Shown piece by piece: positions 41,785-51,176 of a stretch of DNA of 64,000 nt. Origin of the DNA: Streptomyces sp. MUM 203J (GTDB lineage: Bacteria; Actinomycetota; Actinomycetes; Streptomycetales; Streptomycetaceae). The translations under genes were made by a program, and so were the position numbers. The notes beneath the pieces were generated by a model that was not told the origin of the DNA, did no database searches, and was given only the letters and a program-made list of their open reading frames with translations. The stretch lies in NCBI RefSeq assembly GCF_022414595.1, contig NZ_JADWYO010000001.1:248001-312000 (forward strand), in the 5' to 3' direction. Numbering within the stretch: position 1 is the first letter of the stretch; each line of letters opens with the position of its first letter.

Positions 41785-43614
41785 TCAGGGACAGGAACCG
41801 TAGCCCTCCTCGCCGCCGTATCCGTACCCCTCGTCCCCGTATCCCTTGTCCTCGCAGGAATCGTCGCCCCGGCTGTTGGCGAGCCGGGCGATGACCAGTT
41901 CCTGTTCGGCGCTGAGGGTGTACGGGCCCGCGACGGGGTCGGCGGGGAGGGTGTAGCCGTCCGGTACGGCGGTCTCGCGCAGGTAGTACGTGCCGTGGTC
42001 CAGCTCGTCGAAGGCGCACAGGCCCACGGCGGTCGTGGTGCAGGCCGCGCCCGCCCGCGCGTCCGGGTCCGCCCCGCCGGTCTGGAGGCCGTCGCGGCCG
42101 TTGCTCTCCCGCCACAGCTCGAACGTCGCGCCCGCCAGCGGCAGGCCGCTGTCGGCGTCGGTCTTGAAGAGCTTGACGGAGCCGGTACCCGGCGGAATGG
42201 GACTGCGGCGGTTGGCGGCGGTGACCGAGACGCCCGCCGACGCGTTCTCCTCGGTCAGCACCAGCGGACCGAACACCGACGGCGACGGAAGGTCATAGCC
42301 GTCCGAAGCCTCCGTCTCCTGCCAGTAGTACGTCCCCGTCCCCACCGACCGCGCGCACACCCCGTCCGCACCCGTCGTACAAGGCCCACCCACCTGCCTG
42401 TCCGGATCCGCCCCGCCCGTCTGCAGGCCCGGCATGCCGTTGGACTCCTCCCACAACCGGAAAGTCGCCCCCGACAGCACCGAACCGGTCTCCGCGTCGG
42501 TCTTCAGCACCCGCACCTGACCGGTCGTCACCGGGGCCTCGCCGCAGTACGGGAGGTCGCCGTTGAACGGGTAGGCGTGGAACTCCTGGCCGCCGCCGCC
42601 CGTGGCGGCGCTGGTGTGGGTGAGGGAACCGGTCGTGAAGAAGCGGCCGTTGATGCCGGGGAGGGTGACCGTGGTGCTGGACGACTGCTCGCCCATCAGG
42701 AAGCTGCCCTGGAACTGGCCCGTGCCGGTGAGGTCCACGGCCGTGGCGTCCGGGAAGTTCCACAGCAGGCGGTCGCGATAGGCGTTCAGCGGGTCGGTGG
42801 CGTCGTCGATGCCGCCGCTGTACGTGTTGATGGTGCGGTCCGCGCCCAGGACGTTGACGAGGATCGTCGCGCCGGCCGGGATGTCCGCGAAGGCCACGCC
42901 CTGCTGTCCTCCGGTCGGACCGGCGAGGTCGAAGTCGACGTTGAAGACCTGGAGCGCCGAGGTCCCGTCGCCGGTGAACAGCGTCTGCCAGCCCTGGTTG
43001 ACCGCCGTGCCGGTGGGTGTCCTCGGTACGCCGTCCACCCGCGCGTAGCAGCGGCTGGCCGTGGTCAGCCGGTCGCGCAGGGCGGTGTAGGGGGCCACGG
43101 CGTCCGGGTCGCCGACGACCGTGGCCAGGACGGTGCCGGTCACGGTGCCCGCATGGCGTACGACACCGGCCTCGGCCAGCACGCGCTCCCCCGGTGCCAC
43201 AGTGATGTCGCCGCCGGTGGTGAGCCAGTCCGCACCCGCGGGAGGCGGTACCCGGGAGCCGACACCGGCCTCGCCGACGTTGTAGGCCTGGCCCGCCCCC
43301 GGGTCCTTGTCCATGTCGAAGGCGTCCAGGACGACCACACGTCCCTCCGCCTCGGCGGCGGCGCCCCGTACGTGGAAGTCGTCACCGACGAAGATGTTGA
43401 TCGCGTTGTCCCGGCCCGCGACGAGGCCGTTGTCGATCCCGGGGAACGGGTCGGGGCAGTCGCCCGGTACGCAGGGGCCGAGCCCGCCGGGCAGGGGCGC
43501 GGCGACTGCGGCTGACGCTCCCGGTCCGAGCATCAGCACCGGTACGGACACGAGGGCCAGGGCGCAGGACAGCCCGGCCGAGCCGGCCCGGCGCCGAGGG
43601 GTGTGGTTTCTCAT
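41785..43614 (-). CDS. Choice-of-anchor A surface protein with SpaA-type repeats
   Basis: The 609-residue secreted protein has a signal peptide ([24 protein letters not shown]), a choice-of-anchor A domain (about 40-360, with [38 protein letters not shown]) and two SpaA/Cna-B-like prealbumin repeats, each about 95 residues, with GATFxLWxESNG and [10 protein letters not shown] in both. The C terminus is Gly/Tyr/Glu-rich ([20 protein letters not shown]) with no LPxTG motif or membrane helix. It is probably a cell-surface or matrix protein. Repeat Lys/Asn/Glu residues could form isopeptide bonds, by family knowledge. Confidence 0.85.
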   Translation of the reverse strand: MRNHTPRRRAGSAGLSCALALVSVPVLMLGPGASAAVAAPLPGGLGPCVPGDCPDPFPGIDNGLVAGRDNAINIFVGDDFHVRGAAAEAEGRVVVLDAFDMDKDPGAGQAYNVGEAGVGSRVPPPAGADWLTTGGDITVAPGERVLAEAGVVRHAGTVTGTVLATVVGDPDAVAPYTALRDRLTTASRCYARVDGVPRTPTGTAVNQGWQTLFTGDGTSALQVFNVDFDLAGPTGGQQGVAFADIPAGATILVNVLGADRTINTYSGGIDDATDPLNAYRDRLLWNFPDATAVDLTGTGQFQGSFLMGEQSSSTTVTLPGINGRFFTTGSLTHTSAATGGGGQEFHAYPFNGDLPYCGEAPVTTGQVRVLKTDAETGSVLSGATFRLWEESNGMPGLQTGGADPDRQVGGPCTTGADGVCARSVGTGTYYWQETEASDGYDLPSPSVFGPLVLTEENASAGVSVTAANRRSPIPPGTGSVKLFKTDADSGLPLAGATFELWRESNGRDGLQTGGADPDARAGAACTTTAVGLCAFDELDHGTYYLRETAVPDGYTLPADPVAGPYTLSAEQELVIARLANSRGDDSCEDKGYGDEGYGYGGEEGYGSCP

Positions 43615-43841
43615 GATCGGAGTCTCGGGTCCCCTGACGGAGCCCACCACGTAGGGAACCCGCCGTTCCTCCGGTCGGGGAGACGCTCACCGCGAAGCGT
43701 GACGCGGTACTGCCGAACGGAGCAGGCCGCCGGTACGGGCCGCCCTCGCGGGCCGTAACCCCCGCGCCGCGCCCCGGGAGCCGCCCCGCGAGGGGCGTAC
43801 GTATCGTGGCTGCTCGGACCTTGACACGCACCAGGAGCACC

Positions 43842-44642
43842 GTGACCCCGCACCGCCCCCGCCTCCCCGCCCGCGCGGCCCGGCCGCTGCTGCCGGTCGT
43901 GCTGGCGTCCCTGATGCTTCCGCTGGCCGCGGGGTGCGGTGACGCGGGTGAGCTGAAGAGCGCGGGTGCCACGCCCACCGCGGTGGGGCCGGTACGGCTC
44001 TGGCCGGACCTGCCGCCGGTCACGGCGCCCCCGCACGACTACGGCGAGGACGACACCGAGCGGGTGCCCGGTATCGCCGTGCCGGACCGTGACGTGCACC
44101 GGCTGGACGCCGTGAAGGTGCTCCGGGCGGAGGTGGACGCCGACCCGGACACGTTCCGCGGCGCCGCCGACTTCGACGACGCGACGGCCCGGCGGATCAG
44201 GGAGTGCGGCGACCGGCCCGAGGCCTGCCCGCTGCTCAGGCCCTACTACCGGGACCTGACCGGGGACGGCGAGGACGAGCTGATCGTCGCGGTGCGGATG
44301 CCCGAGCAGTGGGTGGCCGTCCGCTGCTACATGCCGGACCGGCATGGCGGGCTGACCCGCGTCATGGCGGCGGAGGAACAGATCGTGAGCGTGGAGGCCG
44401 CGGGCCGCGACCTGATCCTGCGGTCGGCATCCGCGGGCATCCCCGGATACGAGTACCGGACCGCGTGGTCGTGGGACGAGCGGCAGGGCACCATGCTGCC
44501 GACGCGGGACGAGATCGTCCGGGTCAAGCCCAGCCCGCCGGACCTGGACGGGGACCGGGACGTGACGCGTGCTCCCGACGTGGGCCCGGCGCCCGCTGAG
44601 GGCCCGGAGCCCGCGCCCTCCTCGCAGGGGAGCGCGCCGTGA
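43842..44642 (+). CDS. Lipoprotein coupled to a histidine kinase
   Basis: The 266-residue lipoprotein has a basic N terminus, a hydrophobic stretch and lipobox LAAGC. The mature part includes an EF-hand-like or FG-GAP-like loop (YYRDLTGDGEDELIVAVRM) and a Pro-rich tail. AGGAG precedes the GTG at 43842. The stop overlaps the kinase start (GTGA). In the Streptomyces cse operon a lipoprotein (CseA) modulates the CseC kinase by family knowledge; a similar relation is plausible here. Confidence 0.85.
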   Translation: MTPHRPRLPARAARPLLPVVLASLMLPLAAGCGDAGELKSAGATPTAVGPVRLWPDLPPVTAPPHDYGEDDTERVPGIAVPDRDVHRLDAVKVLRAEVDADPDTFRGAADFDDATARRIRECGDRPEACPLLRPYYRDLTGDGEDELIVAVRMPEQWVAVRCYMPDRHGGLTRVMAAEEQIVSVEAAGRDLILRSASAGIPGYEYRTAWSWDERQGTMLPTRDEIVRVKPSPPDLDGDRDVTRAPDVGPAPAEGPEPAPSSQGSAP

Positions 44643-45934
44643 GTGTCCGCCGCGTCCCCCGGGCGCCCCGCCGCCCCGCCTGGACCGCGACCCTCACCTG
44701 GAAGGCCGCCGTCTTCATCACGCTGATGTGCTGCGCGCTCGCCGCACTGCTGGGCGCGCTGGTGCACGTCTCGGTGACCCGGCAGACCGTGGACTCCTCC
44801 CGCGAGAAGGCGCTGGACCGGCTGACGGAGGTCACCCGGGCGTATGAGGAGGGCACTCCGCTGCCGCCGGGCGCGGGCGTCGACCCGCAGGGGCTTCCGG
44901 CCTCGCTGCGGGACCTGGCCGCGCGGGGCAGCCGGGGCACCATGGTCGCGGACTTCCAGGGGCGGCCGGCCATGTGGGCGGCGGGTCCGGCGGACGGGCG
45001 GGCGCTGGCCGTACGGGTCGACTACACGCTCGGCGCCCGCACCATCGGCGGCCTGGACCAGGCGATCCTCGGCTCCTCGGTGCTGGCCATCGGGGCGACG
45101 CTGCTGGTCGGCTGGTTCGCGGTGACGCGGGTGACCCGGCGACTGCATCTGACCGCGCAGGTGGCGCGGCGGATCAGTGCGGGCGATCTGGACGCGCGGG
45201 TCAACGACCCCCGCACGAAGGACCCCTCGCGCCCCCAGGACGAGGTGGCGACCGTGTCGGGCGCGCTCGACACCATGGCCTCGTCGCTGCAGGGCAAACT
45301 GCTGAGCGAGCAGCGGTTCACCGCGGACGTGGCACACGAGCTGCGGACACCCCTGACGGGCCTGTCGGCGGCGGCCGAGCTGCTGCCGCCGGGACGGCCC
45401 GCGGAACTGGTGCGGGACCGGGTGCGGGCGATGCGGGCGCTGACGGAGGACCTGCTGGAGATCTCCCGGCTGGACACCGGCGGCGAGACCGTCGACCTGG
45501 CCGTGTACGAGCTGGGGCCGCTGGCGCGACGGGTGGTGCGCGCCTCGGGCACGGACACCTCGGTACGGATCGTGCGGGACACCAGGGTGGAGACGGACCG
45601 CAGGCGGCTGGAGCGGGTGCTGGGCAATCTGGTGGCGAACGCCCACCGGCACGGCCGCCCGCCGGTCGAACTGGTGGTGGACGGGCCGGTGGTGACGGTC
45701 CGGGACCACGGCGAGGGCTACCCGGCCTATCTGGTGAAGCACGGGCCGCAGAGGTTCCGCACGGAGAGCGGCGGCAAGGGGCACGGGCTGGGCCTGACGA
45801 TCGCGGTGGGCCAGGCGGCGGTCATCGGTGCGGAGCTGGAGCTCGACAACGCTCCGGACGGCGGCGCGCGGGCGCGGCTGACGCTGCCCGAGTACGTGGA
45901 TCTGTCGGACGGGCCGGTGGCAGGTCCGGACTAG
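44639..45934 (+). CDS. Sensor histidine kinase, no adjacent response regulator
   Basis: The 431-residue kinase has two membrane helices (about 22-45 and 143-163), a short extracellular sensor between them, a HAMP domain, phospho-His in FTADVAHELRTPLTG, N-box region LGNLVANAHRHG, and ATP-lid glycines in GHGLGLTI. It is GTGA-coupled to the lipoprotein gene. No response regulator gene lies beside it; downstream are FtsW/RodA and a PBP after 120 bp. The position suggests that it senses cell-wall state, but its regulator must be encoded elsewhere. Confidence 0.9.
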   Translation: MSVRRVPRAPRRPAWTATLTWKAAVFITLMCCALAALLGALVHVSVTRQTVDSSREKALDRLTEVTRAYEEGTPLPPGAGVDPQGLPASLRDLAARGSRGTMVADFQGRPAMWAAGPADGRALAVRVDYTLGARTIGGLDQAILGSSVLAIGATLLVGWFAVTRVTRRLHLTAQVARRISAGDLDARVNDPRTKDPSRPQDEVATVSGALDTMASSLQGKLLSEQRFTADVAHELRTPLTGLSAAAELLPPGRPAELVRDRVRAMRALTEDLLEISRLDTGGETVDLAVYELGPLARRVVRASGTDTSVRIVRDTRVETDRRRLERVLGNLVANAHRHGRPPVELVVDGPVVTVRDHGEGYPAYLVKHGPQRFRTESGGKGHGLGLTIAVGQAAVIGAELELDNAPDGGARARLTLPEYVDLSDGPVAGPD

Positions 45935-46055
45935 CGGGCGCCGGCCGAGAAAGGCGGGACGTCCTGCCGGGGTATGCGCTCTCCCGGGGGCCCGGACGGA
46001 CCCAACCCCTCCGGCATAAGGGACATAACACCCGCATCTTGCTACCTTCCCCTGC

Positions 46056-47444
46056 ATGACCGACGCGCCGCCGCACCCTCCGCTCCCCCAGAAGCGGCGT
46101 GGTGTGGAGCTGTCCCTCCTGGTCGGCGCCGTCCTGTGCGCCGTGCTCGGGTACGCGAACGTCGGCCTCGCGCACAGCGGCGCCGTGCCGCCGGACGTCG
46201 CCGGGTACGGCGCCGGGCTGGGGTTCCTCGCCCTGCTCGCGCACCTCGCGGTCCGGATGCGCGCCCCGTACGCCGATCCGCTCATCCTGCCGATCGCGGT
46301 GCTGCTCAACGGGCTGGGACTGGTGTTCATCTACCGCCTGGACCTGGAGACCCCGGCCGACCGGGCGGCGACCACCCAGCTCGTCTGGTCGGCACTGGGC
46401 GTGGCGCTGTTCACGGTCGTGGTCCTCTCCGTACGGGACCACCGACTGCTCCAGCGGTACGCCTACGTGTCGGTGGCCGCCGCGCTGGCGCTGCTGGTCC
46501 TGCCGATCTTCTTTCCCGCCGTGAACGGGGCCAAGATCTGGGTGCGGGTCGGCGGACTGTCGTTCCAGCCGGGCGAGTTCGCCAAGATCCTGCTGGCGGT
46601 GTTCTTCGCCGCGTATCTGGCGGCGAACCGGGGTGTGCTGACGCGCGGCGGACGCCGGACTCTGGGGACCCGGCTGCCGCCCGGGCGGGTGGTGGGGCCG
46701 GTGGTCGCGGTGTGGCTGATCAGCGTGGGCGTACTGGTGCTGGAGCGGGACCTGGGCACGTCGCTGCTGTTCTTCGGACTGTTCGTGATCCTGCTGTACG
46801 TGGCGACGGGGCGCACCGGCTGGGTCGTCATGGGGCTGCTGCTCGCGGCGGCCGGGGCGTACGCGGTGGGGTCGCTGGAGCCGCACGTGAACGGCAGGGT
46901 GGAGGACTGGCTGCACCCGTTCGCGTCGATCGAGGCGGGGCTGGGACCGGGGCAGCTGGCGCAGTCGCTGTTCGCGTTCGCGGCGGGCGGGGTGTCCGGG
47001 ACGGGCCTGGGGCTCGGGCACTCCTCACTCATCGGGTTCGCCGCGAAGTCCGACTTCATCCTGGCCACGGCGGGCGAGGAGCTGGGGCTGGCGGGCCTGA
47101 CCGCGCTCTTCCTGCTGTACGCGCTGCTGGTGGCCCGGGGGTACGGCGCCGGGCTCGCGCTGCGGGACCCGTTCGGGCGGCTGCTGGCGGTCGGGCTGGC
47201 CTCGATCCTGGCGCTCCAGGTGTTCGTGATCGCGGGCGGGGTGATGGGGCTGATCCCGCTGACGGGGATGGCGATGCCCTTCCTGGCGCAGGGCGGCTCG
47301 TCCGTCGTCACGAACTGGGCCATCGTGGCACTGCTGATCCGCCTCAGCGCCTCGGCCCGCGCCCCGCGCGCCGCCGCCCCCGCGGTGCCCGCGCCCGCAC
47401 CGGCGGGCGCGCAGGACACCCCCGTACGCAAGGAGGCCCGTTGA
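46056..47444 (+). CDS. FtsW/RodA/SpoVE-family glycosyltransferase (SEDS)
   Basis: The 462-residue SEDS protein has about ten transmembrane helices. Family features are the conserved FQPGEFAKILL segment, LVLERDLGTSLLFFG, and GMAMPFLAQGGSSVVTNWAIVALL near the end. SEDS proteins polymerise peptidoglycan glycan strands with a partner class B PBP, which is encoded by the overlapping next gene. A Pro/Ala-rich cytoplasmic tail follows the last helix. Confidence 0.93.
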   Translation: MTDAPPHPPLPQKRRGVELSLLVGAVLCAVLGYANVGLAHSGAVPPDVAGYGAGLGFLALLAHLAVRMRAPYADPLILPIAVLLNGLGLVFIYRLDLETPADRAATTQLVWSALGVALFTVVVLSVRDHRLLQRYAYVSVAAALALLVLPIFFPAVNGAKIWVRVGGLSFQPGEFAKILLAVFFAAYLAANRGVLTRGGRRTLGTRLPPGRVVGPVVAVWLISVGVLVLERDLGTSLLFFGLFVILLYVATGRTGWVVMGLLLAAAGAYAVGSLEPHVNGRVEDWLHPFASIEAGLGPGQLAQSLFAFAAGGVSGTGLGLGHSSLIGFAAKSDFILATAGEELGLAGLTALFLLYALLVARGYGAGLALRDPFGRLLAVGLASILALQVFVIAGGVMGLIPLTGMAMPFLAQGGSSVVTNWAIVALLIRLSASARAPRAAAPAVPAPAPAGAQDTPVRKEAR

Positions 47445-48913
47445 CGCGATGTATCCGCCGTGCCGCCGCAGTGTGTGTCGTCCTCCTGGTCGCGCTGCTG
47501 GCCAACGCGGCGCGCGTGCAGGTAATGGAGGCGGACCGGCTCGACAAGAACCCGGGCAACCGGCGTCCCGTGCTGGAACGGTACGCGGCGCCGCGCGGCG
47601 CCATCCTGGTCGACGGCGAGCCGGTCACCGGCTCCAAGGACACGGGGCAGCTGCTGCGGTACGAGCGGACGTACACCGACGGGCCGCTCTACGCGCCGGT
47701 GACGGGCTACGCCTCGCAGACGTACGGGACGACACTTGTGGAGCACGCGGAGGACGCGCTGCTCTCCGGGACCAGCCCGCTGCTCTCCCCGCTGCCCTTC
47801 TGGAGCGGCACCGGCAGCGGCACCCGCCGGCCCGGCGGCAACGTGGTCACCACCATCCGCTCCGCGCTCCAGCAGGCCGCCTACCGGGGGCTGTCGGGGC
47901 GGCGTGGGGCGGTGGCGGCGATCGAGCCGTCGAGCGGACGGATCCTGGCGCTGGTGTCGAGCCCGTCGTACGACCCCGGCCTGCTGTCCAGTACGGGCAG
48001 CCAGGCGGCGACGGCCTGGGCGCGGCTCAACACGGCCCCGGCGAAGCCGATGCTGAACCGGGCGATCCGGGAGACCTACCCGCCGGGTTCCACCTTCAAG
48101 ATCGTGACGGCGGCGGCGGCACTGGACGCCGGTGTCGTCACGGACGTGGACGCCCCGACGGGCGTCCCCGATCCGTACGTGCTCCCCGGCACCCGCACGA
48201 GGCTGCCGAACGAGGCGAAGGGCTGCGCGGACGCGTCCCTCGCGTACGCGGTGCGCTGGTCGTGCAACACGGTGATGGCGGCGCTTGGGGTGAAGGTCGG
48301 GGCGGGCGGCATGGTGAAGACGGCCCGGGGCTTCGGCTTCAACGACCCCGGCCTGCGCATCCCTTCCCGGGTGGCCCGCTCGAACATCGACGCGAACATG
48401 AGCCCGGACCAGCTCGCGCTCTCGTCCATCGGCCAGTACGACACGAAGGCGACCCCGCTCCAGATGGCGATGGTGGCCGCGGCCGTGGCGAACGGCGGGG
48501 AGGTGGCCCACCCGTACCTGGTGGAGGAGACGACGACGGCCTCCGGGGGCCTGGTCCGGCAGACGATGCGCCGCACCTACGCCCGCGCCATGAAGCCGTC
48601 GACGGCGGCGCGGCTGCGGGCGCTGATGGTGGACGTGGTGGAGCACGGCTCCGGCGGCAACGCGGGCATCGAGGGTGCGGAGGTCGGCGGCAAGACCGGC
48701 ACGGCCCAGCACGGAGTGGGCAACGAGGGCACCCCTTACGCCTGGTTCATCGGCTGGGCGCAGGCGGCGGACACGTCCCGCCCGGCCGTGGCGGTGGCGG
48801 TGGTCGTGGAGGACGCCTCGGCGCGGCGCGAGGACATCAGCGGCGGCGGCAGTGCGGCCCCGATCGCCCGGGCGGTGATGGAGGCGGCGATCTCACTGGG
48901 CGAAAGGAGGTGA
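47441..48913 (+). CDS. Class B penicillin-binding protein (transpeptidase)
   Basis: The 490-residue PBP uses a TTG start overlapping the stop of the SEDS gene (TTGA), with AAGGAGG 4 nt upstream. An N-terminal membrane helix (AAAVCVVLLVALLANAARV) is followed by a dimerisation region and a transpeptidase domain with SxxK (GSTFK), SxN as SCN (RWSCNTVM) and KTG (GGKTGTAQ). It cross-links peptidoglycan as partner of the SEDS protein. The FtsI-like pair without other division genes suggests an additional elongation or developmental set. Confidence 0.93.
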   Translation: MTRCIRRAAAVCVVLLVALLANAARVQVMEADRLDKNPGNRRPVLERYAAPRGAILVDGEPVTGSKDTGQLLRYERTYTDGPLYAPVTGYASQTYGTTLVEHAEDALLSGTSPLLSPLPFWSGTGSGTRRPGGNVVTTIRSALQQAAYRGLSGRRGAVAAIEPSSGRILALVSSPSYDPGLLSSTGSQAATAWARLNTAPAKPMLNRAIRETYPPGSTFKIVTAAAALDAGVVTDVDAPTGVPDPYVLPGTRTRLPNEAKGCADASLAYAVRWSCNTVMAALGVKVGAGGMVKTARGFGFNDPGLRIPSRVARSNIDANMSPDQLALSSIGQYDTKATPLQMAMVAAAVANGGEVAHPYLVEETTTASGGLVRQTMRRTYARAMKPSTAARLRALMVDVVEHGSGGNAGIEGAEVGGKTGTAQHGVGNEGTPYAWFIGWAQAADTSRPAVAVAVVVEDASARREDISGGGSAAPIARAVMEAAISLGERR

Positions 48914-48945
48914 ACGAACAGCCGTTCCACGATTAGCGTGCGCCC

Positions 48946-49440
48946 ATGACCACCACCAACACCCCTTTCCAGCTGGCCCAGGTGAACCTCGCCCGACTGA
49001 GACACTCCTTGGAATCTCCCGAGTTGAAGCCCTTCGTCGACGGCCTCGATCCGGTGAACGCCGTCGCGGACACGGCGGACGGCTTCGTGTGGCGCCTTCA
49101 GACGGAGGGCGGCGACGCGACGGCGCTACGGGTGTTCGGCGACCCGTCGATGCTGATCAACATGTCGGTGTGGCGGGACGCCGAGTCCCTGAAGGCCTTC
49201 ATGTACCAGGGACGACATCGCGAGCTGCTGGCCCGCCGTCACGAGTTCTTCGAGCGGGTGAGGGAGCCGATGGCAGCCCTGTGGTGGGTCCCGTCCGGTC
49301 ACCGCCCGACTCCGGCCGAGGCGGAGTCCCGGGTCCTCCACCTCCGCGCCCACGGCCCGACCCCGTACGCCTTCACCCTGCGGGACCGCTTCCCGCCGGG
49401 CCCGGCGGAGCCTGTGGCCTCCACGGGCGACGCCGGTTGA
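48946..49440 (+). CDS. DUF3291-family protein
   Basis: The 164-residue protein resembles DUF3291, a dimeric alpha-beta-barrel family: FQLAQVNLARL at the start, FVWRLQTEGGDATALRVFGD and the FMYQGRHRELLARRHEFFE segment near the middle, then ALWWVPSGHRPTPAEA. No catalytic role is established for the family. It overlaps the convergent Uma2-like fragment by 68 bp. Confidence 0.85.
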   Translation: MTTTNTPFQLAQVNLARLRHSLESPELKPFVDGLDPVNAVADTADGFVWRLQTEGGDATALRVFGDPSMLINMSVWRDAESLKAFMYQGRHRELLARRHEFFERVREPMAALWWVPSGHRPTPAEAESRVLHLRAHGPTPYAFTLRDRFPPGPAEPVASTGDAG

Positions 49441-49855
49441 CAGCGACGAGGCCGATGCCGAGGGGGAAGGGGACGGGGACCTTGAGCCGGTCGTGGAAGA
49501 TGCCGGACGGCACGTATGACCTGGCGGACGGATCAAGCTCGTAGACGTGGACGGCCGGCGGCCCGTTGTTCTCCTCCACCCGCCCGAAGTGGGGCACTCC
49601 GGCCCGGGCGTACTTGCGGGGCTCGACCTCGCGGTCCCTCTCCTCGGAGTCTTCGGACACCACCTCGACGGCGAGGACGACGCCCTCCGGCCTGACCCAG
49701 GTCTGCCCCGGGCCGGCGCCGGCGTCGACCGGCACCACGAGGACGTCGGGCCCGGGCCGGTTGTGCTCGTCCAGCCTGATCCTCATCTCCCGGACGGCTT
49801 CCAGCTTCTCCGGCGCCTGAGCCGTGCCTGCGCCCGGCGCCTCATGCCGTGGCAC
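49373..49855 (-). pseudogene. Uma2-like fragment lacking its N terminus
   Basis: About 160 codons show the C-terminal part of a Uma2 protein (PD-(D/E)XK nuclease-like, DUF820): RIRLDEHNRPGPDVLVVP, VVLAVEVVSEDSEERDREVEPRKYARAGVPHF and a VPSGIFHDRLKVPVPFPL ending. The usual first about 50 residues are absent because the ferritin-like gene ends there, and the 3' end runs into the DUF3291 gene. It is probably a remnant. The acidic and Glu-Lys active-site residues that remain look intact. Confidence 0.6.
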
Positions 49856-50999
49856 CGGCCCCGTCCGCGATCGCGTCCGTCACCTCCGCGACCCGCTCGG
49901 CCTCCTCCTGGGCGAAGCGTTCCGCGTCCAGGCGTTCCGCGATCTCCTCGTCCTGGGCCATGAGGAGGTCCAGACTGGAGTCGCCCAGGTCGAAGACCCC
50001 CATGTCGAGGTAGGCCTTCTGGAGGCGTTCGCCCCAGAGGCCGATGTCCTTCACGCACGGGACGATGCGGCTGAACAGCAGTTTGCGGAACAGGTGCAGG
50101 AACTCGGACTGTTCGGACATGGCCTCGGCTTCCTTCTTCGGGATGCCGAAGTTCTCCAGGACCTCCACCCCGCGCAGCCGGTCGCGCATCAGGTAGCAGC
50201 CCTCGATCACGAACTCCTCGCGTTCGCGCAGCTCGGCGTCGGTGAGCTGCCGGTAGTAGTCGCGCAGCGCCATCCGCCCGAAGGCGACGTGCCGGGCCTC
50301 GTCCTGCATGACGTACGCGAGGATCTGCCTGGGCAGCGGCTTCTTCGTGGTGTCGCGGATCATGCCGAAGGCGGCGAGCGCCAGGCCCTCGATGAGGACC
50401 TGCATGCCGAGGTACGGCATGTCCCAGCGGGAGTCGCGCAGGGTGTCGCCGAGCAGCGACTGGAGGTTGTCGTTGATCGGGTAGAGCAGGCCGATCTTCT
50501 CGTTCAGGAACCGGCCGTATATCTCCGCGTGCCGCGCCTCGTCCATGGCCTGGGTGGCCGAGTAGAACTTGGCGTCCATGTCGGGGGCCGACTCGATGAT
50601 GCGGGCCGCGCAGATCATGGCGCCCTGCTCGCCGTGCAGAAACTGGCTGAACTGCCACGACGCGTAGTGGCGGCGCAGCTCCGCGCGGTCCTTCGCGGTC
50701 ATCTTCGACCAGTGCGGGGTGCCGTGGACGGTCATGGCCTCGTCCGGGGTGCCGAGCGGGTCGTACGGGTCGACCTCCAGGTCCCAGTCGATGCGCCGGG
50801 CACCGTCCCACTGCTTGTCCTTGCCCTTCTGGTACAGCGCGAGCAGCCGGTCGCGGCCCTCGTCGTACCCCCAGGAGAACCGTGCGGCACCGGAGGCGGG
50901 GACCTCCCAGGCGGGCGCCGCGGGGCGGTTCGCGTACAGGGCGTACGGGTCGCGGCCCGGGTCGCTGCTCGGGTCGCTGCTCGGGTGGTGGCTGGGCAC
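49842..50999 (-). CDS. Ferritin-like diiron protein
   Basis: The 385-residue protein belongs to the ferritin-like/ribonucleotide-reductase-like fold. Helical segments bear repeated ExxH iron ligands (FLHGEQGAMICAARI, MDEARHAEIYGRFL, LIEGLALAAFG, MQDEARHVAFGRM), giving two carboxylate/His sets for a diiron centre. An oxidase or oxygenase role is likely; the substrate is unknown. GTG at 50999 with AAGGAG 6 nt upstream is preferred to an ATG at 51035. It is divergent from another diiron protein gene across about 175 bp with a palindrome. Confidence 0.85.
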   Translation of the reverse strand: MPSHHPSSDPSSDPGRDPYALYANRPAAPAWEVPASGAARFSWGYDEGRDRLLALYQKGKDKQWDGARRIDWDLEVDPYDPLGTPDEAMTVHGTPHWSKMTAKDRAELRRHYASWQFSQFLHGEQGAMICAARIIESAPDMDAKFYSATQAMDEARHAEIYGRFLNEKIGLLYPINDNLQSLLGDTLRDSRWDMPYLGMQVLIEGLALAAFGMIRDTTKKPLPRQILAYVMQDEARHVAFGRMALRDYYRQLTDAELREREEFVIEGCYLMRDRLRGVEVLENFGIPKKEAEAMSEQSEFLHLFRKLLFSRIVPCVKDIGLWGERLQKAYLDMGVFDLGDSSLDLLMAQDEEIAERLDAERFAQEEAERVAEVTDAIADGAGATA

Positions 51000-51081
51000 T
51001 GGCGGCTCCTTCGTGGTCCGAGGGGCAGGCTCCATGGTGCGGGACAGGGTTCGAACAACTGACGCCGGGGGGATTGACGCC

Positions 51082-51096
51082 CTTGCTGACAGCAAG
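51082..51096. promoter_or_regulatory. Palindromic operator between two diiron genes
   Basis: CTTGCTGACAGCAAG is a perfect 7-1-7 inverted repeat, followed at once by AGTCTCATAAGACT (5-bp arms). It has the size and position of a TetR-type operator for the divergent genes, and a TetR gene lies just downstream at 52188. Confidence 0.6.
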
Positions 51097-51176
51097 TCTC
51101 ATAAGACTGTCCCCCAGATCTCCGTCGTTGAACACCCCCCGAACTCCCCCTACCGGAAGGCGAGGTGGCCGCGCCC

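Noticed and set aside
48946..49440. DUF3291 gene as part of the SEDS/PBP operon
   Set aside because: It starts 32 bp after the PBP gene and could be co-transcribed, but no functional link supports grouping it with wall synthesis.
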